From Thermodesulfovibrio sp. (lineage in GTDB: Bacteria; Nitrospirota; Thermodesulfovibrionia; Thermodesulfovibrionales; Thermodesulfovibrionaceae): a stretch of DNA of 38,572 nucleotides. The first letter of the stretch is position 1. Each line of letters begins with the position of its first letter. The position numbers and the translations under genes are program-made. The stretch lies in the NCBI GenBank assembly GCA_025060075.1, contig JANXCZ010000095.1, positions 1 through 38,572 of the forward strand, read 5' to 3'. A model generated the notes under the pieces. It had not been told where the DNA came from. It saw nothing but the letters and a program-made list of their open reading frames with translations, and searched no databases. Shown here piece by piece: positions 9,091 through 18,074 of the stretch.

Positions 9091-9465
9091 ATGAAAAGAG
9101 GTAAAATATTATTAGTTGATGACAATGAGAATGACTTAATTACTACGAAAGAGCTCCTTGAGAAAGTAGGTTATACAGTTATTCAAAATCTGGGATGGCT
9201 TGGTGTTACTAAGAATGTTAAGTTTTTAAATCCTGATTTAATTCTTCTTGATGTGAATATGCCAGCATTATCCGGAGATTGTCTTTGTAATTTAATAGAT
9301 AAGTATGTTAAAGAAAAAAAGATTCCAGTTTTGTTTTATTCTGCGTTGGATGAAAACTATCTTAAAAAGCTCACGATTATGAAAGGAGTTACGGATTATA
9401 TTATTAAAGGAGATATATTCCAACTTTACAGAAAAATTTCTCATTACACCAGAAAGTCTAATTAG
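9091..9465 (+). CDS. Stand-alone response regulator receiver (REC) protein
   Basis: ILLVDDNEND, phosphoacceptor ILLDVNMP, FYSALDE, conserved Lys in DYIIKGD; no output domain. Confidence 0.9.
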   Translation: MKRGKILLVDDNENDLITTKELLEKVGYTVIQNLGWLGVTKNVKFLNPDLILLDVNMPALSGDCLCNLIDKYVKEKKIPVLFYSALDENYLKKLTIMKGVTDYIIKGDIFQLYRKISHYTRKSN

Positions 9466-9493
9466 TCTATAGCCCCCACCCCCTCCTACAGAG

Positions 9494-9527
9494 AGCCCTG
9501 AGCATTTTTTTAAGCTCAGGGCTTTTT
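9494..9527 (+). terminator. Rho-independent terminator
   Basis: AGCCCTGAGC-ATTTTTTTAA-GCTCAGGGCT followed by TTTT; 10-bp perfect stem. Confidence 0.92.
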
Positions 9528-9565
9528 AGTTTGAATAACTTAATCTAAAACTGTTAAACTTTGAA

Positions 9566-10246
9566 ATGTTTCTTAAAAACATACCTGCCATAGCTGTTGT
9601 CCTTACAGACAAAGATGTTTTTTCTCTTTCTGAGGAAGAACTAAATGGTGCTGATCTAATTGAACTCAGAGTTGATATGTTTAGTCAGATAGAAAATATA
9701 GAATATATCTTTGCTTTAGCAAAGAGAAAGTACGACTTACCTCTTTTATGCACGGTAAGATTGCCAAGTGAGGGTGGTAAAAAGGAAGTAAAAAATAGGC
9801 TTAATATATATGAAAATGTAATACATTTTTGTAGTTTTTTTGATATTGAGATCTTTTCCGATGAGGTTTCTTTATTAAAAAAGTTAATTGATGGTTCTAA
9901 TATATCTCTTATTGGTTCATATCACAATTTTATTAATACACCATCTTTGGAGGATTTAGAAAAAATCTTTGAGAGAGCCAAATCTTTAGATATTGATATT
10001 ATTAAAATAGCAACAATGGTAACAGAAGAAAAAGATTTGGAAAAACTGCTTTATTTTACTATAAAACATAAAAATGACAAAGTTATTGTTTTAGGAATGG
10101 GACAAAAGGGAATTCCCTCAAGGATAATAAATCCAGTTTTTGGCTCAATGATAACTTATGCCAGCCTTACCGAGGCTTCTGCACCAGGACAGATTCATTT
10201 AAGAGACATAGTTCATATTTTTAAAGTTATAGGTTTAAGAAATTAA
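9566..10246 (+). CDS. aroD: 3-dehydroquinate dehydratase, type I
   Basis: DLIELRVDMF, LLCTVRLPSEGG, LIGSYHNF, IIKIATM, MGQKGIPSRI, FGSMITYASL motifs. Confidence 0.88.
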   Translation: MFLKNIPAIAVVLTDKDVFSLSEEELNGADLIELRVDMFSQIENIEYIFALAKRKYDLPLLCTVRLPSEGGKKEVKNRLNIYENVIHFCSFFDIEIFSDEVSLLKKLIDGSNISLIGSYHNFINTPSLEDLEKIFERAKSLDIDIIKIATMVTEEKDLEKLLYFTIKHKNDKVIVLGMGQKGIPSRIINPVFGSMITYASLTEASAPGQIHLRDIVHIFKVIGLRN

Positions 10247-10250
10247 AGAA

Positions 10251-11013
10251 TTATTTTATATATCTTTTCCAGTATGCTCTAACTTTATCCTTTAAATTTT
10301 GTGGTAATGCTATGTAATCAAGCTTTTTTGCAGTACTCTCACCATCTTTAAATGCCCAGTCAAAGAATTATTAGTATATATTTAGCACCTGTAATAGGCC
10401 AAACCTTTTTAACTGGTGCATTTGTCATCCATGCATAGAAGTGAGTTTTTGCATCAAGATCTACAGATAATGCAGATTCAGAAAATCTTTCAAAGTCTGC
10501 TTTTACAATTTGTCCTGAAGGATTTTTAAGTTTTAAAACAGTAAGCTTATTCTGTTTAACATAGGTAAACTCAACATATCCAATTGAGTTTGGAGTTGTT
10601 TTAACATAGTTTGTAACTCCTTCGTTGCCTTTTGCTTCAATTTCTGTTTTCCACTTTATAGAAGTTTCATATCCATTTTTTACATGAACTACTTAAATAG
10701 TGGGTAAAGATAGCTGTTGTTTATGAGCCATCAAAACTATATAACAGTTATGGGTTTTGAAGGTAAGTTTGGATTTAATGCTTTAATTTTAAGGTCATCC
10801 CATTTTCCTATTTCACCAAGAAATATTTCACAGATTGTTGTTCCATCAAGAACTAAACTGTCAGAATGTTATACCCTGAATATTTACAACTGGAACAATA
10901 CCACCAATTACACCAGGAAATTGCAAAAATTTTGACTTTTCTATTTCTTCAGGCTTAAGTGCCATGTCAGATGCACCAAAATGAATAGTTCTTTCAATTG
11001 CCTGTTTTGTAAC
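10251..11013 (-). pseudogene. pstS: Degenerate phosphate-binding protein PstS (5'-truncated, frameshifted, with stops and an internal deletion)
   Basis: Minus-strand fragments in several frames: TKQAIERTIHFGASDMALKPEEIEKSKFLQFPGVIGGIVPVVNIQG / [39 protein letters not shown] / FDGS*TTAIFTHYLS / KGNEGVTNYVKTTPNSIGYVEFTYVKQNKLTVLKLKNPSGQ...TNAPVKKVWPITGAKYIL / FDWAFKDGESTAKKLDYIALPQNLKDKVRAYWKRYIK*. Confidence 0.9.
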
Positions 11014-11062
11014 AGAAATTTAACATTTCTGTAAAGTTAGTGTAACATTAGCTTTGTATAAT
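11008..11062 (+). promoter_or_regulatory. Putative PhoB box array (4 x 11-bp repeats) plus -10 upstream of the pst operon
   Basis: TGTAACA-GAAA-TTTAACA-TTTC-TGTAAAG-TTAG-TGTAACA (starts at 11008, 11019, 11030, 11041), 9-nt spacer TTAGCTTTG, then TATAAT at 11057-11062. Confidence 0.88.
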
Positions 11063-11099
11063 AGATTATAATAAAATATAAACGAAAAGGAGGATGTCT

Positions 11100-12119
11100 A
11101 TGGGAAATTTAAAAAGTTTATTTCTAAGTAGCGTTTTCCTTTCTGTATTGCTTTTGCTCTTTTCTTTTACTGTAATTCATGCTCAACCTATTATTAAGAT
11201 TGATGGTTCATCAACTGTTTTTCCAATTACCGAAGGTGTGGCAGAGGATTTCCAGAAGGCAAAGAAGGGTGCTGTAAAGGTTACAGTTGGAATTTCAGGT
11301 ACAGGTGGTGGATTTAAGAAGTTCTGCAGAGGAGAGATAGATATATCTAATGCTTCAAGACCTATTCAGAAGAAAGAGATGGATGCATGTAAAGAGGCAG
11401 GTATTAGATATATAGAACTTCCTGTTGCTTATGATGCTCTTTCTATATTTGTAAATTCAAAGAACAACTGGATAAAGGGAGATTGTATAACTGTTGAGCA
11501 GCTTAGAATGATATGGCAGCCTGAAGCTCAAGGTAAGATTACAAAGTGGAATCAGATTGATCCAAGTTGGCCTGACAGACCTTTAAGGCTTGCAGGTCCT
11601 GGAGCAGATTCAGGAACCTTTGAATACTTTACAGAGGCTGTTATGGGTAAAGCAAAGGCAAGTAGAGGAGACTATGTAGCAAGTGAGGATGACAATGTAA
11701 TAATGAATGCGGTAATAAAGGATGAGGGTGGATTAGGTTATGTTGGTTTAGCCTATGTCATGGAGAATAAAGGAAAGATAAAACCTTTGGCAGTTAAAAA
11801 TCCAAAGACTGGTAAATGTGTATTTCCAAGCGAAAAAACTGTTATGGATGGTTCCTATCAGCCCTTTTCAAGACCTCTTTTCATTTATGTAAATGAAAAG
11901 TCAGCAAAGGAAAAACCTGAGGTCAGAGAGTTTGTTGAGTTCTATTTAAGAAATGCAGGTAAGATAGCAAAACAGGTAGGATATATACCTCTTCCACCTA
12001 AGGCCTATGATCTGGCTAAAGAGAGATTTAAGAAAATGCAGGTTGGAACAGTGTTTGGTGGTCAGATTGAGGTAGGTCTTACTGTTGAAGAGCTTCTAAA
12101 GAGAGAAACACGACACTAA
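11100..12119 (+). CDS. pstS: Phosphate ABC transporter substrate-binding protein PstS
   Basis: [65 protein letters not shown] favours ATG 11100 over 11094. Confidence 0.92.
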   Translation: MGNLKSLFLSSVFLSVLLLLFSFTVIHAQPIIKIDGSSTVFPITEGVAEDFQKAKKGAVKVTVGISGTGGGFKKFCRGEIDISNASRPIQKKEMDACKEAGIRYIELPVAYDALSIFVNSKNNWIKGDCITVEQLRMIWQPEAQGKITKWNQIDPSWPDRPLRLAGPGADSGTFEYFTEAVMGKAKASRGDYVASEDDNVIMNAVIKDEGGLGYVGLAYVMENKGKIKPLAVKNPKTGKCVFPSEKTVMDGSYQPFSRPLFIYVNEKSAKEKPEVREFVEFYLRNAGKIAKQVGYIPLPPKAYDLAKERFKKMQVGTVFGGQIEVGLTVEELLKRETRH

Positions 12120-12131
12120 TAGGGATAAGTT

Positions 12132-13025
12132 GTGTTTTCATTCATAGCATATAAAAAATTATTAGACAAATGTGTGCTGGCGGTGTTTTTCACCGCCGGC
12201 TTTATTACTATATTTATCACAGTTGGAATAGTTTATGTTTTACTTTCAGATGCTATAAGGTTTTTTCAGGAAGTTCCAATAGAAAGATTTTTAACAGAGA
12301 AAGAATGGACACCTGTTTTTGCTACTAAGAAGTTTGGTATTTGGCCTCTTATAACAGGAACATTTTTAATAGCAGCCATAGCAGTATTAGTCTCAGTTCC
12401 TCTTGGTTTAGTTATAGCTATATATCTTAGTGAATATGCTTCAGTTAGGGTTAAAGAGATTGCTAAACCTATTATTGAGTTCTTAGAAGCTGTGCCAACT
12501 GTTGTATATGGCTATTTTACTCTTCTTTTTGTTACACCAATTTTACAGAAGATAGTTCCAGGTCTAGAAGCTTTTAACTCTCTCGCACCAGGAATAGTGC
12601 TTGGCTTTATGATTCTTCCGTATACAGCATCAATGGCAGAGGATGCCATGAAAGGTGTACCACAAAGAATAAGAGAAGCCTCTTACGCACTTGGAGCAAC
12701 GAGATTAAGAACAGCTATAACTATTGTATTACCTGCTGCCATATCAGGAGTAGTGGCAGGCTTTATACTGGGTGCATCCCGTGCTATCGGAGAGACAATG
12801 GTTGTGGCAATTGCTGCAGGTATGTATCCTAATCTTACCTTAGATCCAAGAGAACCTATTCAGACTATGACAGGATATATTGTTCAAGTTGCATTGGGTG
12901 ATTTACCTTATGGCTCAATAGAGTATCTTTCAATATTTGCTGTTGGTTTTGCACTTTTTATTATTGCCTTTATTTTTAATTCCATTGCTCTTTGGCTTAG
13001 GTCAAGAATAAGAGAGGCTTATTAG
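12132..13025 (+). CDS. pstC: Phosphate ABC transporter permease PstC
   Basis: Six-TM permease with EAVPTVVYGYF and [44 protein letters not shown] start; first permease in a pstSCAB order. Confidence 0.92.
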   Translation: MFSFIAYKKLLDKCVLAVFFTAGFITIFITVGIVYVLLSDAIRFFQEVPIERFLTEKEWTPVFATKKFGIWPLITGTFLIAAIAVLVSVPLGLVIAIYLSEYASVRVKEIAKPIIEFLEAVPTVVYGYFTLLFVTPILQKIVPGLEAFNSLAPGIVLGFMILPYTASMAEDAMKGVPQRIREASYALGATRLRTAITIVLPAAISGVVAGFILGASRAIGETMVVAIAAGMYPNLTLDPREPIQTMTGYIVQVALGDLPYGSIEYLSIFAVGFALFIIAFIFNSIALWLRSRIREAY

Positions 13026-13949
13026 ATGGGTAGAAAAACTATTAGTTCTAAACCAGACATAATATTTCCAATAATAGGCTTTATAGCGTTTTTATTGGTT
13101 GTTTCTTTTATGATTACACTTATCGTTGATATAGCCATAGATGGTTATGAAAGACTAATAGATCCTTCTTTCTATACATCATATCCTTCAAGATTTCCTG
13201 AGAAAGCAGGGATACTCTCAGGATGGGTTGGAACAACTCTTGTCATGGCTGGTGCTATATTTTGGTCTCTTCTTATAGGAATACCAGCAGGAATATATCT
13301 TGAGGAATATGCAACTAAGAGAGGAATTAGAGGAAAGATTGAGACAATTATAGAGCTTAACATAAATAATCTTGCTGCGGTACCAGCTATAATTTATGGA
13401 CTACTTGCTCTTGGAATCTTTGTATACAGATTTAAACTTGGAGAAAGTATTCTTACAGCAGGGCTTACTTTGAGTATATTGATGTTACCAGTTATTGTGG
13501 TAAATACAAGGGAAGCAATAAGAAGAATTCCTCGTGATATAAGAGAGGGAGCCTATGCAGTAGGTGCTACAAAGTGGGATACAATAAGAGACCATATCCT
13601 TCCATACTCCTTAGGAGGGATACTTACAGGTCTTATAATTGCTGCATCTCGTGCTATTGGAGAAACTGCTCCTCTTGTAACAATAGGTGCTTTAACTTTT
13701 ATTGCCTTTTTACCTCCATCGCCTTTTACTTCAGAGTTTCCATTTTTTTCATTGGAAAAGGCTTGGGATGTTCTGATGTCTCCCTTTACAGTTTTGCCTA
13801 TACAGATTTTTAACTGGGTTTCAAGGCCTCAGGCTGCTTTTCAGATAAATGCTGCAGCTGCAGGGTTTGTTCTATTAGTTTTAACAGTCATAATGAATGC
13901 TTTAGCTTACTATCTCAGACAAAGGGTAAGGAGAAAGTACATATGGTGA
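13026..13949 (+). CDS. pstA: Phosphate ABC transporter permease PstA
   Basis: [58 protein letters not shown]. Confidence 0.93.
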   Translation: MGRKTISSKPDIIFPIIGFIAFLLVVSFMITLIVDIAIDGYERLIDPSFYTSYPSRFPEKAGILSGWVGTTLVMAGAIFWSLLIGIPAGIYLEEYATKRGIRGKIETIIELNINNLAAVPAIIYGLLALGIFVYRFKLGESILTAGLTLSILMLPVIVVNTREAIRRIPRDIREGAYAVGATKWDTIRDHILPYSLGGILTGLIIAASRAIGETAPLVTIGALTFIAFLPPSPFTSEFPFFSLEKAWDVLMSPFTVLPIQIFNWVSRPQAAFQINAAAAGFVLLVLTVIMNALAYYLRQRVRRKYIW

Positions 13950-14815
13950 TGGTTGGCACAATAATTAACAATATTAAATCTTTATTTTTAAAAACAACAA
14001 ATAAGTCTACAGAGACTGTTAAATTGAATACAAAGAATGATGTTAAAAAGGAGGGTGATATTAAACTTGAGGTAAAGGATTTAAATTTTTACTATGGTGA
14101 TTTTAGGGCTTTAAAAAATATAAATCTAAAAATTCCTACGCGAAAGATTACAGCATTAATAGGTCCAAGCGGATGCGGAAAGACTACTTTACTTAGATGT
14201 TTTAACAGAATGCATGACTTATATCCTGGTTCAAGATATGAGGGTTCTATCATTTTTTATCCTGATGGGATAAATATCTTAGCTCCAAACATAGATCTTC
14301 TTAATCTAAGACGTAAAGTAGGAATGGTATTTCAAAGACCTAATCCATTTCCTAAATCAATTTTTGAAAATGTTGCATATGGACTAAGAGTAAATGGAAT
14401 AAGAGATAAAAAACTAATTCAGGAAAAAGTTGAATGGGCACTTAAGTCTGCAGCACTTTGGGATGAGGTAAAGGACAGACTTAATGCAAATGCTTACTCT
14501 TTGTCAGGAGGACAACAGCAGAGACTTTGTATTGCAAGGGCTATAGCAATTGAGCCAGATATAGTCTTATTTGATGAACCAACTAGTGCCCTTGATCCTA
14601 TATCAACCGCAAAGATTGAAGAGTTAATAATAACTCTTAAGGAAAAACTTACAATAATTATTGTAACGCACAATATGCAGCAGGCAGCGAGAGTTTCAGA
14701 CTATACTGGTTTTATGTACTTAGGAGAACTAATTGAGTTTGATAAAACACAAAAAATATTTACTGTTCCATCACAGAAATTGACAGAAGACTATATAACA
14801 GGTAGATTTGGATAA
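13943..14815 (+). CDS. pstB: Phosphate ABC transporter ATP-binding protein PstB
   Basis: Walker [55 protein letters not shown], Walker [15 protein letters not shown]; overlaps pstA by 7 nt. Confidence 0.95.
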   Translation: MVMVGTIINNIKSLFLKTTNKSTETVKLNTKNDVKKEGDIKLEVKDLNFYYGDFRALKNINLKIPTRKITALIGPSGCGKTTLLRCFNRMHDLYPGSRYEGSIIFYPDGINILAPNIDLLNLRRKVGMVFQRPNPFPKSIFENVAYGLRVNGIRDKKLIQEKVEWALKSAALWDEVKDRLNANAYSLSGGQQQRLCIARAIAIEPDIVLFDEPTSALDPISTAKIEELIITLKEKLTIIIVTHNMQQAARVSDYTGFMYLGELIEFDKTQKIFTVPSQKLTEDYITGRFG

Positions 14816-14817
14816 AA

Positions 14818-15234
14818 ATGATTCATTTCTTTTGTCCTTCTTGCTGGAGAGAAATATCAGAAAGTGTAGTTATGTGTCCTTATTGTAACTATGATTTGAG
14901 GGATTTTAATTGTCTGTCTTATGATGATAAGTTGATACTCTCACTAAAGCATCCGATAAAGGAAATAAGAAGACTGATAATTTTTTTAATAGGATTAAAA
15001 AAACTTAAAAAAGCACTGCCAGAACTTGAGAAAATGATAGAGTATGAAGAAGACCCTATTGTATTAATTGAAATTGTAAAAACGTTGCAACAAATTAATG
15101 ATAAATATGCAAAAGCTATTCTCAATAAAATGCGATTTCACAGATTTTCAATAATATCTCGGTATATTGAACAAATAGAATATTCTCAAATTAAAGAATT
15201 TTATGGCAAGGCAACAAATTTTAATAATAAATAA
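14818..15234 (+). CDS. Small zinc-ribbon plus HEAT-repeat-like protein of unknown function
   Basis: N-terminal CPSC...CPYC zinc ribbon followed by helical HEAT-like segment (HPIKEIRRLIIFLIGLKKLKKALPELEKMI...DPIVLIEIVKTL); 2 nt after pstB. Confidence 0.65.
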   Translation: MIHFFCPSCWREISESVVMCPYCNYDLRDFNCLSYDDKLILSLKHPIKEIRRLIIFLIGLKKLKKALPELEKMIEYEEDPIVLIEIVKTLQQINDKYAKAILNKMRFHRFSIISRYIEQIEYSQIKEFYGKATNFNNK

Positions 15235-15236
15235 GC

Positions 15237-15266
15237 TTGTTAATGAAAATCTTTAAGCTGTATAAT
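15237..15266 (+). promoter_or_regulatory. Possible sigma70-type promoter for phoU
   Basis: TTGTTA (15237-15242), 18-nt spacer, TATAAT (15261-15266), with AGGAGG before ATG 15294. Confidence 0.45.
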
Positions 15267-15293
15267 AAGCTAGTGAAAGATTAGGAGGAAGTA

Positions 15294-16004
15294 ATGGGTA
15301 TTTTAGATGATGAATTGAGGAAATTAAAGGAAAGAATTTTAATACTTGGTTGTCTTGTAGAGGAAGGAATAAGAAAGGCAGTCAAGGCATTAATAGAAAG
15401 AGATAATGAACTTGCTAAACAAGTTATTTCAAGAGACAGCCTTATAAATGGGCTTGAAGTTGATATAAATGAAGAATGTATAAGGCTTATTGCTCTCAGA
15501 CAGCCTATGGCAAAGGATTTAAGATTTATTACTACAGCTATGAAGATAAGCACAGATCTTGAAAGAATGGGAGATCTTGCAGTAAATATTGCAGAGAGAG
15601 CAATTGAACTAAATCAAGAGCCATTTCTTAAGCCTTTTGTAAATATTCCGAAAATGGCTGAGATTACAGAAAGTATGGTAGAGGATGCTATTAATGCTTT
15701 TGTAAAAGAAGATGTAGACTTATGTTATGAAGTAATCAAAAGAGATGATCTGGTAGATGACCTTCTTGAGAAAAATCATAATGAACTATTCAACTTGATG
15801 ATAAAAAATCCAGAAATTATACCCATTGCTTTAAAGAGAATGTTTATTGCTAAATATCTTGAAAGAATATCTGATCATGCAACAAATATAGCAGAAATGG
15901 TTATTTATATGGTTGAGGGAAAAATGCTAAGAGGAACCTTTGTAACAGAGGAAATCCATAAGCTTTGCCTTGAAGATTTTATGTCAAGAAAAAGATTTCA
16001 ATAA
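15294..16004 (+). CDS. phoU: Phosphate signalling/transport regulator PhoU
   Basis: Duplicated PhoU helical repeats with RQPMAKDLRFITTAMKISTDLERMGDLAVNIAE and LKRMFIAKYLERISDHATNIAEMV. Confidence 0.93.
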   Translation: MGILDDELRKLKERILILGCLVEEGIRKAVKALIERDNELAKQVISRDSLINGLEVDINEECIRLIALRQPMAKDLRFITTAMKISTDLERMGDLAVNIAERAIELNQEPFLKPFVNIPKMAEITESMVEDAINAFVKEDVDLCYEVIKRDDLVDDLLEKNHNELFNLMIKNPEIIPIALKRMFIAKYLERISDHATNIAEMVIYMVEGKMLRGTFVTEEIHKLCLEDFMSRKRFQ

Positions 16005-16918
16005 AGCCAACATCTAACTAAATGTCCTGGACTTACTTCATGAAGACTGGGGGGTTCTTTCATACAGTTTTTATTTTTATAACTACATCTTGGATAAAAT
16101 ACGCATCCTTTTGGTAAATTTTTAAGATTTGGAATATTTCCAGGAATTCCTCTTATTTGTCTTTCCTCTCTTGGTATACAGCTTAAGAGAGCTTGAGTAT
16201 AAGGATGTAATGGATTTTTAAAGATTTCTTCAATTGAGCCAATTTCCATAATTCTGCCTGCATATAAAACCATTACTTTGTCTGCATATTCACCGAGTAT
16301 GTTAATATCATGTGTTATAAGTAGCATTGATCTATTCTCTTTCTTGACAAGCAAGTATAGGAGATCAAGAATTTCCTCCTGTACAGTTACATCCAGTGCT
16401 GTCGTAGGTTCATCAGCTATAATAAGTTCTGGTTCACATACTACAGCCATAGCTATCATTACTCTTTGTCTCATTCCACCTGAAAGCTGATGAGGATAAC
16501 TATTTATTACATGAGATATTTTAAGTTTGGAGAATAATTCTTGGGTTTTCTCTAAGGCCTCTTTTTTAGATATCTGATAATGATAAATAAGCATTTCTGC
16601 CACTTGATATCCAACTTTTAAAACAGGATTTAAAGATGTCATTGGATCTTGAAATATGCATGAAATCTCTCTTCCTCTTATCTTTCTAATTTCAGAGGCA
16701 TTAAGACTTGGAATATCCTTTCCTTTAAAGATTATATTACCCTTAATATTGAAATATTTAGGTAAAAGATTTATTATGGATAATCCTGTAAGGGTCTTGC
16801 CGCTACCACTTTCTCCGACAATAGAGAATATTTCACCTTTTTTAATCTGAAAGTTGAGGTTCTCTATAATTTTTAAATCTTTATAATAAATGTTGAGATT
16901 TTGAACATTTAAAAGCAC
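15998..16918 (-). CDS. Oligopeptide/dipeptide ABC transporter ATP-binding protein (OppD/DppD family)
   Basis: Walker A GESGSGKTLTG, CIFQDPMTSLNPV, LSGGMRQRVMIAMA, ADEPTTALDVTVQ, C-terminal GCVFYPRCSYKNKNCM signature. Confidence 0.9.
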   Translation of the reverse strand: MLLNVQNLNIYYKDLKIIENLNFQIKKGEIFSIVGESGSGKTLTGLSIINLLPKYFNIKGNIIFKGKDIPSLNASEIRKIRGREISCIFQDPMTSLNPVLKVGYQVAEMLIYHYQISKKEALEKTQELFSKLKISHVINSYPHQLSGGMRQRVMIAMAVVCEPELIIADEPTTALDVTVQEEILDLLYLLVKKENRSMLLITHDINILGEYADKVMVLYAGRIMEIGSIEEIFKNPLHPYTQALLSCIPREERQIRGIPGNIPNLKNLPKGCVFYPRCSYKNKNCMKEPPSLHEVSPGHLVRCWLY

Positions 16919-16919
16919 T

Positions 16920-17198
16920 TCATTTATTTAAAGCTTCCTTGAGAGCTTTGCTCATCTTAAAACTTATTACTCTCTGAGCTGGAACCTTGATTTGTTGTCC
17001 TGTCTTAGGATTTCTTGCCATTCTTTCTGGTCTTTGTTTTACTCTGAAGTTAGCAAATCCTCTTATTTCAATCTTTTCACCTTTTGAGAGAGTATCTTTC
17101 ATGCAGTCAAAAATCATATCTATTATTGTTTCAATCTGTTTTTTTGTTAAAATATCTACTTTTTTAGAGACTCTTTCAATTAAATCTGATTTCTTCAT
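16920..17198 (-). CDS. HU/IHF-family nucleoid protein
   Basis: MKKSDLIERV..., GEKIEIRGFANFRVKQRPERMARNPKTGQQIKVPAQRVISFKMSKALKEAL. Confidence 0.93.
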   Translation of the reverse strand: MKKSDLIERVSKKVDILTKKQIETIIDMIFDCMKDTLSKGEKIEIRGFANFRVKQRPERMARNPKTGQQIKVPAQRVISFKMSKALKEALNK

Positions 17199-17213
17199 GC
17201 AACAGCCTCCTTG

Positions 17214-18074
17214 TTAGTTTTTTTGTAATATTGGCGAATATAGATAATAAACCTGTATATAAGGTAGAAACCTTTTTATTAATAACTCAATATCTCCATT
17301 TAAAAGTTCTCTTAAAATAGTTGATTTTCTCATTACTATTTCTGGTTCTCCTTTTATTTTAGCAAGTTGAGCAGCTATTTTTATCGCATGATCAAGATCA
17401 CCTATTTCATCTACAAGTCCAAGTTCCTTTGCTTTTAATCCAGTGAATACCCTTCCATCTGCTATCTTCCTTACTTGTTCAATTGGTATTTTTCGTCCTT
17501 CAGATACAGCTTTAATAAACTGCTCATGTATATCATCAGTTAATTTTTGTAAAATCTCTTTTTCTTCGTTTTGTAAGGATTTAAACGGTGATGTAATGTC
17601 CTTGTATTTACCACTTTTTACTACTTCTGTTTTAACTCCTACTTTATCAAGTAATCCCTTTATATTAGGTATTTCTATTAGTACTCCTATTGAGCCTGTA
17701 AGCGTTCCTGGATTGGCAACAATCTTTGTAGCTGGACAAGAAATATAGTAGCCTCCTGAAGCTGCCACAGAACCCATAGATACTACAACTGGTTTAAATT
17801 TAATCGTTCTTTTTATTTCTTCATATATTTCTTGTGCAGGAACAACAGCACCTCCAGGACTTTCTACTCTTAAAACAATAGCCTTTATGGAAGGATCTTT
17901 TCTGTACTGTTTAATCTCATCAATTGATAATCTTGAATCTACGATAATGCCCTTAATATTTACAATCGCTACTTTACCTGTACTTATGCTTATTTCCATA
18001 ATAGTTATGAAAAGACTTATTAAAATCAGCGTTCCAATAATTATAAGGAAATATTTAATCTTTTTGCTTTTCAT
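17214..18074 (-). CDS. sppA: Signal peptide peptidase SppA
   Basis: N-terminal TM, IKAIVLRVESPGG, SMGSVAASGGYYISCPATKIVANPGTLTGSIGVL, GRVFTGLKAKELGLVDEIGDL. Confidence 0.92.
   Translation of the reverse strand: MKSKKIKYFLIIIGTLILISLFITIMEISISTGKVAIVNIKGIIVDSRLSIDEIKQYRKDPSIKAIVLRVESPGGAVVPAQEIYEEIKRTIKFKPVVVSMGSVAASGGYYISCPATKIVANPGTLTGSIGVLIEIPNIKGLLDKVGVKTEVVKSGKYKDITSPFKSLQNEEKEILQKLTDDIHEQFIKAVSEGRKIPIEQVRKIADGRVFTGLKAKELGLVDEIGDLDHAIKIAAQLAKIKGEPEIVMRKSTILRELLNGDIELLIKRFLPYIQVYYLYSPILQKN

Noticed and set aside
9494-9527. Hairpin considered as riboswitch or attenuator for aroD
   Set aside because: Simple GC-rich stem plus T-run immediately after the REC gene and before the aroD promoter; best explained as a terminator.
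10717-10935. Track ORF of 72 aa on plus strand
   Set aside because: Antisense to clear PstS remnants on the minus strand; no SD or family resemblance.
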